64,000 nt of DNA from Anaerolineaceae bacterium (GTDB taxonomy: Bacteria > Chloroflexota > Anaerolineae > Aggregatilineales > Phototrophicaceae): contig WGMX01000023.1 in the NCBI GenBank assembly GCA_016124855.1, positions 62,001 to 126,000 of the forward strand, read 5' to 3'. Below the pieces are notes generated by a model. That model was not told where the DNA came from and searched no databases. It saw only the letters and a program-made list of their open reading frames with translations. Position 1 is the first letter of the stretch. Every line of letters begins with the position of its first letter. Of the stretch, positions 14,977-25,496 are shown piece by piece. The translations under genes were made by a program, and so were the position numbers.

Positions 14977-17928
14977 TTACGCCGTAAATGTGATAATCCC
15001 GCCGCGTCGCAGCGCTTTTTCGATTTCCACGCCTACAAACATGAGTGCCGCTAATCCAATTGTGATTATCAGGTCGCCAATTGGGAGTGCGGTTGTTTCA
15101 AATGTGTGCCGCAAAAATGGCACATAGATTACGGCAAGCTGTAAAACGAAGGTTGAAGCACAGGCATAAAGCAGTATTCTGTTTTTCGAGAAGCGGTGTT
15201 TGAAGAATGATTCTTTATCACCCGCATGAATAGCGATTACATGGAAAATTTGACCAAGCGCCAAAACACTGAATGCAATCGTGCGCGGCGATTCTTCCGC
15301 TGCGCCGATGATTCCGCCGCTTGCATTTTCACCTGACGCATCGTCCGTTTCGTGACCGGTTAATAGAGCACGTCGTTCATCCAGAGTCAGCACATTCCAG
15401 TTGGCTGGAACCAGCCGCGCTGCTGCATCGCTGCCAATCGTGATTGCCAGTTGTTCCGCGTCTTTGTATTCAAGGGCTAATGTCGAACTGAGCGGGTTCA
15501 TATCATGTGAAGCATACCCGTAAAGATAGCTGAAGAGTGTAAGTGCTGTTAAAAGTATGGAAGCCCAAAGGATGTGAATGCCCAGACCACCGGCGAATAC
15601 ACTATCCGTGGTAGGACGCGGTTTGCGCTTCATCACGCCTTCTTCCGCCGGTTCGAAACCGAGTGCAATGGCAGGCAGGCCGTCCGTAACCAGATTGATC
15701 CACAAAATTTGTATCGCCAGCAGCGGTATTTTTAAGCCCGCTAAAAGGGCGAGGAACATCACCAGAATTTCACCGACATTGGAACTTAGCAAGTACTTGA
15801 TGAATTTGCGGATGTTATCGTAGATAACACGGCCTTCTTCCACAGCCGCGACAATCGACGCAAAATTGTCATCCGTCAGCACCATGGCTGCCGCACCCTT
15901 ACTCACATCAGTACCCGTAATTCCCATTGCTACGCCGATGTCGGCTTGTTTGAGGGCAGGGGCATCGTTTACTCCGTCGCCTGTCATGGCGACGACCTCA
16001 TTTTGTTTTTGAAGCACCTGCACCAATTTCAGTTTGTGCTGTGGGGAAACCCGCGCAAAAACCGAAGTTTCTTTGATGACATTTTGGAGTTCTTCATCGC
16101 TCATTTTGTCGAGCTGGCTGCCGGTGACTGCCACTTCATTTTTTGTGATCATGCCTAAATCAAGCGCAATCGCTTCTGCGGTTAACGCGTGATCTCCCGT
16201 GATCATCACCGGACGTATACCTGCCGCCCGTGCGGTGCTGACTGCTTCGCGCGCTTCGGGGCGGGCAGGGTCAACGATGCCGACTAACCCTAAGATACAC
16301 AGTTCGCGTTCGATTTCGGTGGTCACTTCAGCGGGAATATAATCCAATGTTCGGAATGCGATACCCAGTACACGCAATCCCTGCTGCGCCATTGTGTTAG
16401 TCTGGTCGCTATATTGTTTTCGGCGTTCGGGTGTTAATGATTCGCGTCCATGAGGGGTCATCTCACATGTAGCCCATTCAAGTAGTTGGTCGGGTGCTCC
16501 TTTTGTGATCGCAATAAATGGACTATTTGGGAACATGCTTTTTGCATCGTCCGTCACAACCTGATGGATGGTGGTCATGGCTTTGCGTTCGCTGCTAAAA
16601 GGAATTTCTCCCACGCGGGGCATATCCGTTTCAAGCTGCTGCCGTGTCCATCCGACTTTTTGGGCAGCAATCAACAACGCGCCTTCGGTGGTGTCGCCAA
16701 CAATGGTGTATGTTCCATCGCGGTCACCATCCTGCAGATGAGCATTGGTGGACAGCGTTATCGCGGAGACAAAGCGGCGTACAGGTTGGTTTAGGCTTAC
16801 GTCTAAGGTTGTGTTTTCATCACCTGTTTGGACGATAAATTTGCCGTGTGGCGTATAGCCAATACCGCTAATCGAAATATCATCAACACCCGGTAAGGCG
16901 ATTCGCGTGGCCGTCATTTCGTTCTTGGTGAGTGTCCCGGTTTTGTCGGAGCAAATCACGGTCACCGAGCCGAGTGTTTCAACTGCGGGTAATCGCCTGA
17001 TCAATGCATGTCGGCGCACCATACGCGCCGCACCTAGCGATAGACTGATTGTGATAAGTGCCGGTAAGCCTTCTGGTACGGCGGCTACCGCTAAACTGAT
17101 TGAGGTCAGGAACATGTTTTGAACGGGAATGCCACGCAGCACGCCTGCAATGAACACGATGGCAACAATTATTCCGGCACCGATTGCCAGCGTTTTGCTG
17201 AGATCATTCAGTCGGCGCTGGAGTGGGGTGACACCCTGTTCAACTTGCAGGAGCATGGCGGCGATGTTACCGAGTTCGGTTTTGAGTCCAGTCTGGGTGA
17301 CGACCATTTCGCCCCGTCCATACGTGACTGCTGTACCCATAAAAGCCATATTTTCTCGGTCGCCCACCGTTACCGGTTGGTCAGTCTCTAATGGATTAGT
17401 GTTTTTGCTCACGGGCATTGATTCGCCGGTAAGGGCAGACTCATCAATTTGTATATTGATGCTCTCGACCAACCGCCCATCAGCCGGAATGCGGTCGCCT
17501 TCATTCAGAAGGACAATGTCACCCGGAACCAACTCTTCGGCGCTGATTTCTTCTACTTCGCCTTTGCGCCGCACGCGCACCTGTGGCACTTGCAGGGCGC
17601 TCAAAGCCGCTAAGGCTTTTTCAGCTTGAAATTCCTGATACGTTCCAATGATGGCATTCAAAATAACAATGGCTAGAATGACCACCACATCTTTGCTGTC
17701 TCCTAGCAGTGCTGAAATAACAGCCGCGACAATCAGGATAATGACCATCAGGTCTTGAAATTGGCTCAGTACCAGTTGCAGCCAATTGGTGCTTTCAGCA
17801 ACCGGCAGCGTGTTTTTGCCATAGGTGGTCTGCCGCCGCTCGATTTCGCTGTCCGCTAAACCTTGCGCAACATTGGATTTCAAATTATTCAACACTTCAG
17901 CAATAGGCTGCTGATAATATTCCGACAT
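14977..17928 (-). CDS. P-type cation-transporting ATPase (P2 type, Ca2+-ATPase-like)
   Basis: A 983-residue membrane pump. Order of motifs: N-terminal cation-ATPase domain ([11 protein letters not shown]...[20 protein letters not shown]), actuator TGES near 169, M4 motif [16 protein letters not shown], phosphorylation motif DKTGTLT near 329, [22 protein letters not shown] near 650, and a C-terminal bundle of membrane helices ending [10 protein letters not shown]. The M4 PEGLP motif and overall form fit the SERCA/PMCA-like group; Ca2+ is the likeliest substrate but Mn2+ or another cation is possible. A 289-nt gap separates it from the divergent fusion gene. Confidence 0.92.
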   Translation of the reverse strand: MSEYYQQPIAEVLNNLKSNVAQGLADSEIERRQTTYGKNTLPVAESTNWLQLVLSQFQDLMVIILIVAAVISALLGDSKDVVVILAIVILNAIIGTYQEFQAEKALAALSALQVPQVRVRRKGEVEEISAEELVPGDIVLLNEGDRIPADGRLVESINIQIDESALTGESMPVSKNTNPLETDQPVTVGDRENMAFMGTAVTYGRGEMVVTQTGLKTELGNIAAMLLQVEQGVTPLQRRLNDLSKTLAIGAGIIVAIVFIAGVLRGIPVQNMFLTSISLAVAAVPEGLPALITISLSLGAARMVRRHALIRRLPAVETLGSVTVICSDKTGTLTKNEMTATRIALPGVDDISISGIGYTPHGKFIVQTGDENTTLDVSLNQPVRRFVSAITLSTNAHLQDGDRDGTYTIVGDTTEGALLIAAQKVGWTRQQLETDMPRVGEIPFSSERKAMTTIHQVVTDDAKSMFPNSPFIAITKGAPDQLLEWATCEMTPHGRESLTPERRKQYSDQTNTMAQQGLRVLGIAFRTLDYIPAEVTTEIERELCILGLVGIVDPARPEAREAVSTARAAGIRPVMITGDHALTAEAIALDLGMITKNEVAVTGSQLDKMSDEELQNVIKETSVFARVSPQHKLKLVQVLQKQNEVVAMTGDGVNDAPALKQADIGVAMGITGTDVSKGAAAMVLTDDNFASIVAAVEEGRVIYDNIRKFIKYLLSSNVGEILVMFLALLAGLKIPLLAIQILWINLVTDGLPAIALGFEPAEEGVMKRKPRPTTDSVFAGGLGIHILWASILLTALTLFSYLYGYASHDMNPLSSTLALEYKDAEQLAITIGSDAAARLVPANWNVLTLDERRALLTGHETDDASGENASGGIIGAAEESPRTIAFSVLALGQIFHVIAIHAGDKESFFKHRFSKNRILLYACASTFVLQLAVIYVPFLRHTFETTALPIGDLIITIGLAALMFVGVEIEKALRRGGIITFTA

Positions 17929-18180
17929 TTACGATAACCTCATTCGGATACGGTGAAAATAAGCCTGCATATAAGCGCATAAGCAGACCGGGTAGACAAT
18001 TAAATTTTAGGTAAGGATGTGGCAGGGATATCCACTTATAACCTACTCTACGCTAGCTGCATAGAATAGGAGTTTAAACCTTGAATAAACCCCCAGTTTT
18101 GAGGGGTATGTGTAAGGCTTCACAAATACATCGTTTTTTCTGTGTGTGAACTGCGATTCGTCCCTTCGCAGTCCGATAGC

Positions 18181-18186
18181 TATAAT
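18181..18186 (+). promoter_or_regulatory. TATAAT -10 element before the hydrolase-synthetase gene
   Basis: A perfect TATAAT 32 nt before the ATG at 18218. The -35 region at the matching distance is poor. Just upstream, TTCACA (18119-18124) and TGTGAA form an inverted pair that could be a regulator site. Confidence 0.35.
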
Positions 18187-18217
18187 AGCCAACAATACTT
18201 ATTCGGAGTTATTTATT

Positions 18218-20722
18218 ATGCAGGTTGATTTAGAACTTTATCGTGAAGATATTTTAGTTTCAGAAGATCCTCCTGTGCGCCTCAGTTATATCGAAGTTTT
18301 ACCGGAACATCCCGCCGGAACAATTGTGTTTGTACACGGTTACGGTGGTTACGCCATGCAGTGGAAGAATCAGCTCAAAGCATTCTCTGACAATTATCGG
18401 GTCATTGCCTACGATTTGCGCGGACATGGACGTTCCGACGCGCCTTATTCCCAATATTCAATGAACGAGGCTCAAGCTGATTTAGATACACTGCTGGCGA
18501 AACTCGATGTCAAAATACCCTTTATTCTGGTCGGTCATTCCTTTGGTGGGGCGATTGTCACCGAATTTGCGCACCGCCGCCCACAGGATATTGCTCGTTT
18601 AATCCTCATTGCGACCACCGGCGAATATCCGCTGCTTAAGCCAGCCGCTTTAGCACTGCGCTTACCGTTGGCAGTGCTTGTTCCCATCCGCCGCATGGTT
18701 CGCAAGCAGTTAGCCGCAGAAGCCCATGTGCTGCGTGATGTCTACTTCAACAACATGTCCAGATGGAATGGTTGGAGCATGTTTCGTGACCTGCGGATGC
18801 CGGTCATGGTGATTCGCGGCGAGCGCGATCAAGTCTATCCGACAGCCGTATTTGAAGAAGTTGCCCGCACCATTCCTAATGCTGAAGACGTGAACATCGG
18901 TGTGTCGCGGCATCTGGTGCCATTGGAACGCGCTGAAGCGGTTAACCGTGCTATTGGTCGCTTTATCGGTGGCGAAGCTGATGAACCAAGTTGGTGGGGC
19001 AAACGTACAACCTCTGAATTGACCGTTCAGCGCCCTTGGACGAGGCACTACGAGCAGGGCGTACCCATCACTCTCGGTTTACCCAATCGCCCGTTGTTTC
19101 GTTTGCTGCACAGTGCCGTGCGCCGTTTTGGGAATCGTCCGGCGACTGTGTTTGGTGGCCGTACTTTGACCTACAAGCAGCTTGATAATGAAGCTAACCG
19201 TTTGGCGAACGCGCTTCGTTCCCTCGGAATTGAAACGGGTAGGCGGGTGATGCTTTTATTACCCAACACGCCGCAGTTCATCATCGCCTACTACGCGGTG
19301 CTGAAAGCCGGCGGTGTTGTGGTTTCCACCAGTCCAACCAATGACCGCGAAGAACTTCAACGGCAAATTATGGACTCCGAAGCAGACTTTCTGATTACAC
19401 TCACCCTATTTAGTGAAACGGCGCGTTTTGTCCATGCTGGTACGCCCCTTCGCGGAATTATTTTCACCAATATCAAAGATTATTTCAGTCCGCCCACAAA
19501 ACTCGCCTTCACCTTTACCCGTGAACAAAAAGAGGGTCATGCACTTTCCGGAGGGCTGCAGAAAAACGAGCATCTTTGGCTTAACTTGCTGCGCGCTCAT
19601 CCCCCTACACGACCACAGGTCGAAGTTGATCCTAACAGCGTCGCAGTCATCAAATACACCGGCGGGACCATTGATAAACCAAAAGGCGTACTGCTAAGTC
19701 ATCACGCAGTGCTGGCAAACGCATTGCAGACACGTCATTGGATCACCGATTTGAAAGAAGGCGAAGAAACTGTCTTGTCCGTGCTGCCATTTTCTCATTC
19801 CTATGGGATGACTGCTGCTATGAATGTGCCGATTGCGTTGGGCGCAAGAATGGTTATTTTACCGGGGTTTGTGACGCAGGACGTTCTCAACCATATCAAA
19901 CGTTATCGACCAACGCTGCTGCCCGGTGTCCCGACGATGTATATGGCAATTAACCAGTTTCAAGGGGTTCGCAAGTATGGTATTAGCAGCATAAAAGCGT
20001 GTATTTCTGGCGCAGCACCATTACCGGTCGAGGTTCAGGAAGCGTTTGAGAAACTCACGCGTGGCCGCTTGGTGGAAGGCTATGGCCTTACGGAGGCCTC
20101 ACCCGTAACCCATTCCAATCCGCTGAGGGGAGTGCGGAAAATCGGCAGCATCGGCATACCCATGCCCGGCACGGATGCCCGCATCAACGATTTAATTACA
20201 GGCGAACGTTTGCCAGTGGGACAAATTGGTGAACTCGCCATACGCGGCCCGCAGGTGATGTTGGGCTACTTGGGAAAAGATGATGATGAACAACCGATAA
20301 CCGCCGATGGCTGGCTGCTGACCGGCGATCTCGCGCGGATGGACGAAGATGGTTATTTCCAAATCATCAGCCGCAAAAAAGAGATGATTCTGGCAGGCAA
20401 ATATCAAGTTTACCCACGTGATGTTGAAGAAGTGCTGTATGAACATCCCGGTGTAAAAGAAGCCGCTGTTGTTGGCCTTACAGTAGCAGGTCACGAAGGT
20501 GAACAACGCATCAAAGCATATGTGGTTCCACGCCCCGGCAGCACACTTTCCAAAGACGAACTCATCGCGCTGTGCAAACGCCGCCTCAAAGAATATGCCG
20601 TGCCGTGGGAAGTCGAGTTTCGTGATGAACTCCCCAAGAGTTTTGTTGGCAAAGTGCTGCGCCGGATGCTTGTCGAAGAAACTCAGATATCTCCGGTTGA
20701 AACCGCCGAGAAAATATCTTAA
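18218..20722 (+). CDS. alpha/beta-hydrolase fused to AMP-dependent acyl-CoA synthetase
   Basis: An 834-residue two-enzyme protein. Residues ~1-260 are an alpha/beta-hydrolase with HGYGG near 37 and nucleophile elbow GHSFGG near 105. Residues ~285-834 are an adenylate-forming synthetase with YTGGTIDKPKG near 479 (P-loop), GYGLTEASP near 621, TGDLARMDEDGYF near 703 and the catalytic Lys in PKSFVGKVLRR near 810. It probably makes acyl-CoA from a fatty acid, with the hydrolase part supplying or removing the acyl group (inference). The ATG at 18218 has GGAG 9 nt upstream. OleBC fusions look similar but use an Asp-type nucleophile. Confidence 0.9.
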   Translation: MQVDLELYREDILVSEDPPVRLSYIEVLPEHPAGTIVFVHGYGGYAMQWKNQLKAFSDNYRVIAYDLRGHGRSDAPYSQYSMNEAQADLDTLLAKLDVKIPFILVGHSFGGAIVTEFAHRRPQDIARLILIATTGEYPLLKPAALALRLPLAVLVPIRRMVRKQLAAEAHVLRDVYFNNMSRWNGWSMFRDLRMPVMVIRGERDQVYPTAVFEEVARTIPNAEDVNIGVSRHLVPLERAEAVNRAIGRFIGGEADEPSWWGKRTTSELTVQRPWTRHYEQGVPITLGLPNRPLFRLLHSAVRRFGNRPATVFGGRTLTYKQLDNEANRLANALRSLGIETGRRVMLLLPNTPQFIIAYYAVLKAGGVVVSTSPTNDREELQRQIMDSEADFLITLTLFSETARFVHAGTPLRGIIFTNIKDYFSPPTKLAFTFTREQKEGHALSGGLQKNEHLWLNLLRAHPPTRPQVEVDPNSVAVIKYTGGTIDKPKGVLLSHHAVLANALQTRHWITDLKEGEETVLSVLPFSHSYGMTAAMNVPIALGARMVILPGFVTQDVLNHIKRYRPTLLPGVPTMYMAINQFQGVRKYGISSIKACISGAAPLPVEVQEAFEKLTRGRLVEGYGLTEASPVTHSNPLRGVRKIGSIGIPMPGTDARINDLITGERLPVGQIGELAIRGPQVMLGYLGKDDDEQPITADGWLLTGDLARMDEDGYFQIISRKKEMILAGKYQVYPRDVEEVLYEHPGVKEAAVVGLTVAGHEGEQRIKAYVVPRPGSTLSKDELIALCKRRLKEYAVPWEVEFRDELPKSFVGKVLRRMLVEETQISPVETAEKIS

Positions 20723-20745
20723 TCAACACACGTTCTTCCACAGGA

Positions 20746-21300
20746 CTACTTCTTCAACGCGGCAACCATATCACGAATCGCGGCTACTTCAATGTCTTGG
20801 GCGCTAGCACTGTCAATAATCGCCTGCTGCATGGTGCTGATTTCGGCATGGTTCGCCTCTAAACGTTCCAGCAAAATATGTTTGATGGTTGCCAACTGTT
20901 CGTTAATGTGCTGGCGTAGTTCGTCCTGAATTTTTTCCAGCGCTTCCGAATTAGAGGCGATCTGCTCATCAATCATTTGTTGATGTTGAGCTGCTAACGC
21001 TTCCCGTTGTTCGGCGGCTTTGCGGTCACGGACTTCGGATATTGTGCTGTACAGAAGGACGGTGCTGCTCACGACAACAGACATCACATTCAAATAACTG
21101 TTGGCTGCAAGCACAAATACCTCGACATTGGCGAAGGCAATTAACGGAATCAGCAAGCATAATGTTGCCAGAATGGTCAGGCGATTGGTCAGATATTTAA
21201 CCGGGTAAGGCAAAACAAACGTATCCAGAAAGACGTTCAATCGAGCCATTGGGCTGTTGCTGTCTACCGTTCCCATTTGAGGCGTAGATGGATTAGTCAT
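20746..21300 (-). CDS. membrane-anchored coiled-coil protein, unknown
   Basis: A 184-residue protein with a short N-terminal tail, two hydrophobic segments (LTILATLCLLIPLIAFANVEVFVLA; LNVMSVVVSSTVLLYSTI) around residues 43-90, then a long Gln/Glu/Ala-rich helical region (~95-184) likely to be a coiled coil in the cytoplasm. The two-helix part resembles loosely the low-affinity iron permease/DUF1003 type of small membrane domain, but I would not assign it. AAGGAG lies about 9 nt before the ATG. Confidence 0.7.
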   Translation of the reverse strand: MTNPSTPQMGTVDSNSPMARLNVFLDTFVLPYPVKYLTNRLTILATLCLLIPLIAFANVEVFVLAANSYLNVMSVVVSSTVLLYSTISEVRDRKAAEQREALAAQHQQMIDEQIASNSEALEKIQDELRQHINEQLATIKHILLERLEANHAEISTMQQAIIDSASAQDIEVAAIRDMVAALKK

Positions 21301-21391
21301 AAGACCCGCTCCTTGTTAGATTGTGTAGTCTGTAACGAGCATAATTCTGTTACAGCAACTTGCCATCTATCCCTCATCAAATTCACATATG

Positions 21392-21426
21392 GCGGCAGAT
21401 TGAGCGGATCATCCGCCGCCAGTGTT
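21392..21426 (-). terminator. possible hairpin after the lipoprotein gene
   Basis: GCGGAT-C-ATCCGC (21414-21426) is a perfect short palindrome nested in GGCGGC/GCCGCC-like arms. It follows the minus-strand lipoprotein gene but has no T-run, so termination is uncertain. Confidence 0.35.
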
Positions 21427-21428
21427 TA

Positions 21429-21821
21429 TTATTCCTGTGAGACAATTTCAATGGAGAGGATTTTGAAGATGGGAGTTGTATCGTTCTTGCTTCCTGTCGA
21501 TTCGACCGCACAGCCACCTTGGTTAACATCGCGCGATTCTTTGTCCAATGCCTCACGGTTTCGGTATTCCATAATAATTAATCCGGTGCGGCTGTGAATG
21601 GCTTGCAGCGCGGTATCTCCCAATGCTTTGTCCGTTGTACAGTAAGCCGCTACGTCGTCATTTCGCATCCAGATGATATATGAGCCGTTGTTTCGTGGTT
21701 CAACGCTAAAAATGTAGTCGCGTAGTGTGCCGGGATTCCGTCTACTGATGTTACCAGCCGGGCTGCACGCTGCGGCTAGTATTGCCAGTAATACAGCCAG
21801 AATCAGTAGTTTCTTATTCAT
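21429..21821 (-). CDS. small lipoprotein, unknown function
   Basis: A 130-residue exported lipoprotein. MNKKLLILAVLLAILAAAC is a textbook lipoprotein signal with the lipobox ending at Cys19. The mature part is short, mixed alpha/beta in character, with two further Cys residues that could form a disulphide. The start at 21821 is preferred over the longer frame (21836) because GAGGAG lies about 7 nt upstream. It is followed on the same strand by the membrane-anchored coiled-coil gene. No family recognised. Confidence 0.8.
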   Translation of the reverse strand: MNKKLLILAVLLAILAAACSPAGNISRRNPGTLRDYIFSVEPRNNGSYIIWMRNDDVAAYCTTDKALGDTALQAIHSRTGLIIMEYRNREALDKESRDVNQGGCAVESTGSKNDTTPIFKILSIEIVSQE

Positions 21822-22007
21822 GTCGATGCTCCTCATAGGTCATGATTTATACTTTCTATTACGTATGCCAAGTGATTTTGATGCTCATTGGCAAGGCAAT
21901 TAATCCCCTAATATTTGGTGGCTTTTTGTTCGATCCAAAGTTCAATTGGCAGCAGTCAAGGGTATAATGCCATTGTGTTTTCTGCCAGTTAAGAAGGCTT
22001 TGTTCGT

Positions 22008-23204
22008 ATGTCCAACCGTTTTGACGTCGTTATTGTTGGCGCAGGCCCCGCTGGATCATCGGCTGCTTTTTATCTCGCACATGCCGGTGTGAAAGTTCTC
22101 CTGCTCGATAAAGCAGATTTCCCGCGTGACAAAACCTGTGGCGATGGCCTTGTTCCCCGTGCGCTGCCGATTTTAGCGGAAATGGGTGTTGTTGATGCCG
22201 TTACGTCTCGCGGTTGTAAACTCGATCATTTGCAAGTATCCGCGCCGTCCGGACGTAGCGTCCACTTTGATATTCCACGTTTGCCCCATGCGCCCAATCA
22301 TGCGCTGGTAATTCCCCGCTTGGAACTGGATAACCTTCTCTTGCAGCGGGCTATCGAAAGTGGCGTGGATTTTCGCGGTGGCGTTCATGTCCGCGCTCTA
22401 CAAACCGAATCTGATGGCGTTACTGTTTACGCCAACGAAAGCTACCGTGCCGCGCTTGTCATTGTCGCGACTGGCGCGAACACTGCATTATTAAGCAGCA
22501 TTGGCATGAATCCGCCAAAGCCAAACATTGTCGCGGCGCGCGCTTATTTCGAAGGTATCGAGGCTCTGCCACCTTATTTTCAGTTCCGCTTTGATGGCGT
22601 GGTACTGCCCGGTTACGGTTGGGTGTTCCCCCTGTCAGCGTCGTCCGCCAACATCGGCGCGGGATTTATTCGCACAGGTAAACGCGAACATCATCAATCA
22701 GCCCAAACTGCCTTCAACAGCTTCATTCACAGCCCCGTGCTCAAATCTATGCTCGGCGGAGCCACGCAGGTGGGCAGTCTCAGAAGTTTTCCCATCCGCA
22801 CTGATTTCGCCAGCGCGCCAACTTTTACTGAACGCACCTTGCTCGTTGGTGAAGCCGCCGGATTAGTCAATCCTTTAACGGGTGATGGTATCGACTTCGC
22901 GCTGGAATCCGGCAAAATCGCCGCTGAGCATGTCTTACACATGTTAAGACTTGGTGATATTTCTCGTAGTCAACTACAGGCTTACGATACAATTCTACGC
23001 CAGCGCTACCAGAATCTATTTCGCTTTTCACAGCGTGTGAGTCATATGGCTCTCAATCGCCGTGCTTTAGATTGGCTGGTTCCGCTGGCAGCCGCACGTC
23101 CCAAACTGCCGGAGGCGCTGGTCAATATCTTGCTTGGTGCTAAACCGGCGCCAGAACATTTATCATTTTTGCGTATAGTCAAAGGAGTAGCCGCACGGCT
23201 GTAA
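22008..23204 (+). CDS. geranylgeranyl-reductase-family FAD-dependent oxidoreductase
   Basis: A 398-residue flavoprotein. FDVVIVGAGPAGSSAAFYLAHAGVKVLLLDK at the N-terminus is a classic FAD-binding Rossmann motif, KTCGDGLVP follows in the family position, and the second FAD motif is LVGEAAGLVNPLTGDGIDFALESG near 280-303. Members saturate prenyl chains of quinones, chlorophyll or archaeal-type lipids, or act as related hydroxylases; the substrate here is unknown. The next gene's start lies 2 nt after its stop, so the two are expressed together. Confidence 0.88.
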   Translation: MSNRFDVVIVGAGPAGSSAAFYLAHAGVKVLLLDKADFPRDKTCGDGLVPRALPILAEMGVVDAVTSRGCKLDHLQVSAPSGRSVHFDIPRLPHAPNHALVIPRLELDNLLLQRAIESGVDFRGGVHVRALQTESDGVTVYANESYRAALVIVATGANTALLSSIGMNPPKPNIVAARAYFEGIEALPPYFQFRFDGVVLPGYGWVFPLSASSANIGAGFIRTGKREHHQSAQTAFNSFIHSPVLKSMLGGATQVGSLRSFPIRTDFASAPTFTERTLLVGEAAGLVNPLTGDGIDFALESGKIAAEHVLHMLRLGDISRSQLQAYDTILRQRYQNLFRFSQRVSHMALNRRALDWLVPLAAARPKLPEALVNILLGAKPAPEHLSFLRIVKGVAARL

Positions 23205-23206
23205 TC

Positions 23207-24484
23207 GTGATTAACCAAAATTCCATTGAACAAGTTGATGCTCTTCGTGATGGAAGGCATTTTACCAAACCCGCTTACGGCAATTATTGCTTTGCAGGAC
23301 TGCCGCAGTTTATTCGGCATTTACTGACCGGCATAGGTGAACTTGGGTTTGCACCGGATGTCCTGAACGGCTTGCCAACCCAATATGACAAAGTCGTATT
23401 TTTGTATGTCGATGCCTTTGGCTGGCGCTTTTTTGAACGCTACGCCGATAAATATCCCTTTCTGAAACGGTTTATAGAGCAAGGGGTGGCCTCCAAAATA
23501 ACGTCACAATTTCCCTCGACCACAGCCGCTCACCTCAGCACAATTCATTTGGGAACACCGGTAGGGCAAACCGGCATTTATGAATGGTTTTATTATGAAC
23601 CTTTGCTTGGCCGGATGATTGCGCCGCTCATATTTTCCTATGCGGGTGATCAAGAAACGGGAACCATCAAGCTGCCACCCGGCGTAAATGTTGGCACTGC
23701 GCTCGGCTTCCAAACCATCTATGAACAACTCCAGTCACAGGGGGTTAAGTCCTATGTGTTCCAGAATGCCGCCTACACCAGCGGCGGTTTCGCCGATTTA
23801 GCACTGCGCGGCGCTGAAATTCACGGCTTTAAATCCATGTCCGAAGGCTTGCTCAGTTTAGGTGAATCGGTCGTTGCTGAGCAGGGTAAGGCATACTATT
23901 ACTACTACTACGATCCAATAGATTCTATGGGGCACAAATATGGCCCATCGTCGGCCTATTTTGATGCTGAGGTTGATGCCTATTTCACCGCCGCCGAAAA
24001 TCTGCTTCACGCAGCGTTGTCGGGTAAAGCGGGTAAGACCCTGCTGCTTTTGTCTGCCGATCATGGGCAAGACGACGTCTTCCCCGAAAAGACAGTCTTT
24101 GTCAATCGCAGTATTCCCGAACTGACACCGCATGTCCGTACCGATAGTGACGGGCGCTTACTCATTCCCGCAGGTTCAGCCCGCGATTTGTTCATCTACA
24201 TCAAAGAGGGGCATGTGGATGAAGCATTCAATTTGCTCTCGACGCATCCTGCTTTACAGGGCAAGGCTGATGTGCGGCGCGTATCGGATTTGATTGCACA
24301 GGGGTATTTCGGCGAAGCCTCGCCGCTTTTCTTGCAGCGTGTCGCTGATCTGGTGATTTTGCCTTACTCCGGCGAAACGGTCTGGTGGTATGAGAAGGGG
24401 CGTTATGAAATGGTGTTTTACGGGCATCACGGTGGACTTACGCCCAACGAACTCGAAATTCCGCTGCTGGCGCTGGCTTACTGA
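23207..24484 (+). CDS. alkaline-phosphatase-superfamily phosphodiesterase/nucleotide pyrophosphatase-like protein
   Basis: A 425-residue member of the type I phosphodiesterase/nucleotide pyrophosphatase group. VFLYVDAFGWRF near 65-76 supplies the first metal Asp, FPSTTAAHLSTIHLGTPVGQTGIYEWF near 103-129 carries the Thr nucleophile, DPIDSMGHKYG near 236 and LLLLSADHGQDD near 280 supply further metal ligands. No signal peptide is visible, so it appears cytosolic. The GTG start lies 2 nt after the preceding stop; AAAGGAG is 18 nt upstream, which suggests translational coupling. The substrate is unknown. Confidence 0.85.
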   Translation: MINQNSIEQVDALRDGRHFTKPAYGNYCFAGLPQFIRHLLTGIGELGFAPDVLNGLPTQYDKVVFLYVDAFGWRFFERYADKYPFLKRFIEQGVASKITSQFPSTTAAHLSTIHLGTPVGQTGIYEWFYYEPLLGRMIAPLIFSYAGDQETGTIKLPPGVNVGTALGFQTIYEQLQSQGVKSYVFQNAAYTSGGFADLALRGAEIHGFKSMSEGLLSLGESVVAEQGKAYYYYYYDPIDSMGHKYGPSSAYFDAEVDAYFTAAENLLHAALSGKAGKTLLLLSADHGQDDVFPEKTVFVNRSIPELTPHVRTDSDGRLLIPAGSARDLFIYIKEGHVDEAFNLLSTHPALQGKADVRRVSDLIAQGYFGEASPLFLQRVADLVILPYSGETVWWYEKGRYEMVFYGHHGGLTPNELEIPLLALAY

Positions 24485-24487
24485 GCT

Positions 24488-25393
24488 TTATTCTGGATTG
24501 GCGGTTGTGTTTTTTGCCCGCTCCATGACCGCCAATATCTGTTTCTGGTCGGTAGCATCATAATTATCCATCCCCACCGGTAAACTGTCGTAATCAACAC
24601 GGTAGCTGAAAACCTTGATGCTTTCGTATGTTTGATTATAAACGGTCTGAAAATTAACCGTGATGCTATCCGTTCCCTTAAGGGGGATTTTTACAGTTGG
24701 AATAGCTTGATCAACATGAAATCCGAATTCTTGTGTTCGCCCCAGTTGCAAGTCGGGACGTGGATTTGTAATGGTAATCATATAAGGAGTTGCGCCATCT
24801 TCGCGATCAAGATAGCTTAGACTGTTACTTATCGGTGAACGAGTTTCATGTAAGTAATCAATTTCGACGAGAGCAATTCCACTTTTCAGCGCTGTGATTC
24901 TTTTTTCGCGATATTGCACAAATCCTTGCCCCGGCGGCTTGTTTGTGGGGGAAAGGAGTTCAATCCATGTTATAGGTTTGCCAATCTCACCCGTTTCTAG
25001 GATTTCACGGATAACTACCGCATTAAGGTAAACATCTTCGCCGTACTCTAGACTTGCTAGTGCCGGGTATTCGCGGGTTGGTATCGCTGCATCCAGACCT
25101 AGTGGGCCTATTTTTCTTTCTGCTATGGGGTCTGTGTGATGAATTGTGATATCTGGACGCGGACGTTTCATTCTAAAATAAGCGTCTTCTTCGTCAATCT
25201 GGATGGTACGAATTTGTAGCCCTCGCTCCGCCTCTGCTAGATACCCTACCGGTAGCGCGACATCTACAGCGCGTAGAATATCTGTGATATGACTATTGTG
25301 AAACACTTCCCAGCCGCCATATTCGTGCTGTAATAAGCTGTTCAAATGAGCATTCACACCGTGGTAGATATTCTTGCGGAATTTTATCGCCAT
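24488..25393 (-). CDS. DUF4058 family protein
   Basis: A 301-residue protein of the DUF4058 family, which is common in Chloroflexota, Planctomycetes and cyanobacteria and has no established function. Recognised from the arrangement near the N-terminus (HLNSLLQHEYGGWEVFHNSHITDILRAV) and the central WIELLSPTNKPPGQGFVQYREKRITAL with VEIDYLHE, which looks like a nuclease-type beta core but is not proven to be one. The ATG at 25393 is chosen because GGGAG lies 8 nt upstream; a longer frame to 25435 would run into the korB terminator. Confidence 0.82.
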   Translation of the reverse strand: MAIKFRKNIYHGVNAHLNSLLQHEYGGWEVFHNSHITDILRAVDVALPVGYLAEAERGLQIRTIQIDEEDAYFRMKRPRPDITIHHTDPIAERKIGPLGLDAAIPTREYPALASLEYGEDVYLNAVVIREILETGEIGKPITWIELLSPTNKPPGQGFVQYREKRITALKSGIALVEIDYLHETRSPISNSLSYLDREDGATPYMITITNPRPDLQLGRTQEFGFHVDQAIPTVKIPLKGTDSITVNFQTVYNQTYESIKVFSYRVDYDSLPVGMDNYDATDQKQILAVMERAKNTTANPE

Positions 25394-25432
25394 CGAAATA
25401 CTCCCATCTATTGTTGAGATTATATCTGAAAA

Positions 25433-25462
25433 CAAAAGGACGTGTTTGCGAACACGTCCTTT
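25433..25462 (-). terminator. terminator of the regulator-korA-korB operon
   Basis: A perfect 12-bp stem: AAAGGACGTGTT (25435-25446), loop TGCG, AACACGTCCTTT (25451-25462), followed on the minus strand by TTTTGTTTT-like sequence. It lies directly downstream of korB. Confidence 0.93.
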
Positions 25463-25496
25463 GTCTTAGAGTTTCTTCATCACGTTAGATGAGGGA

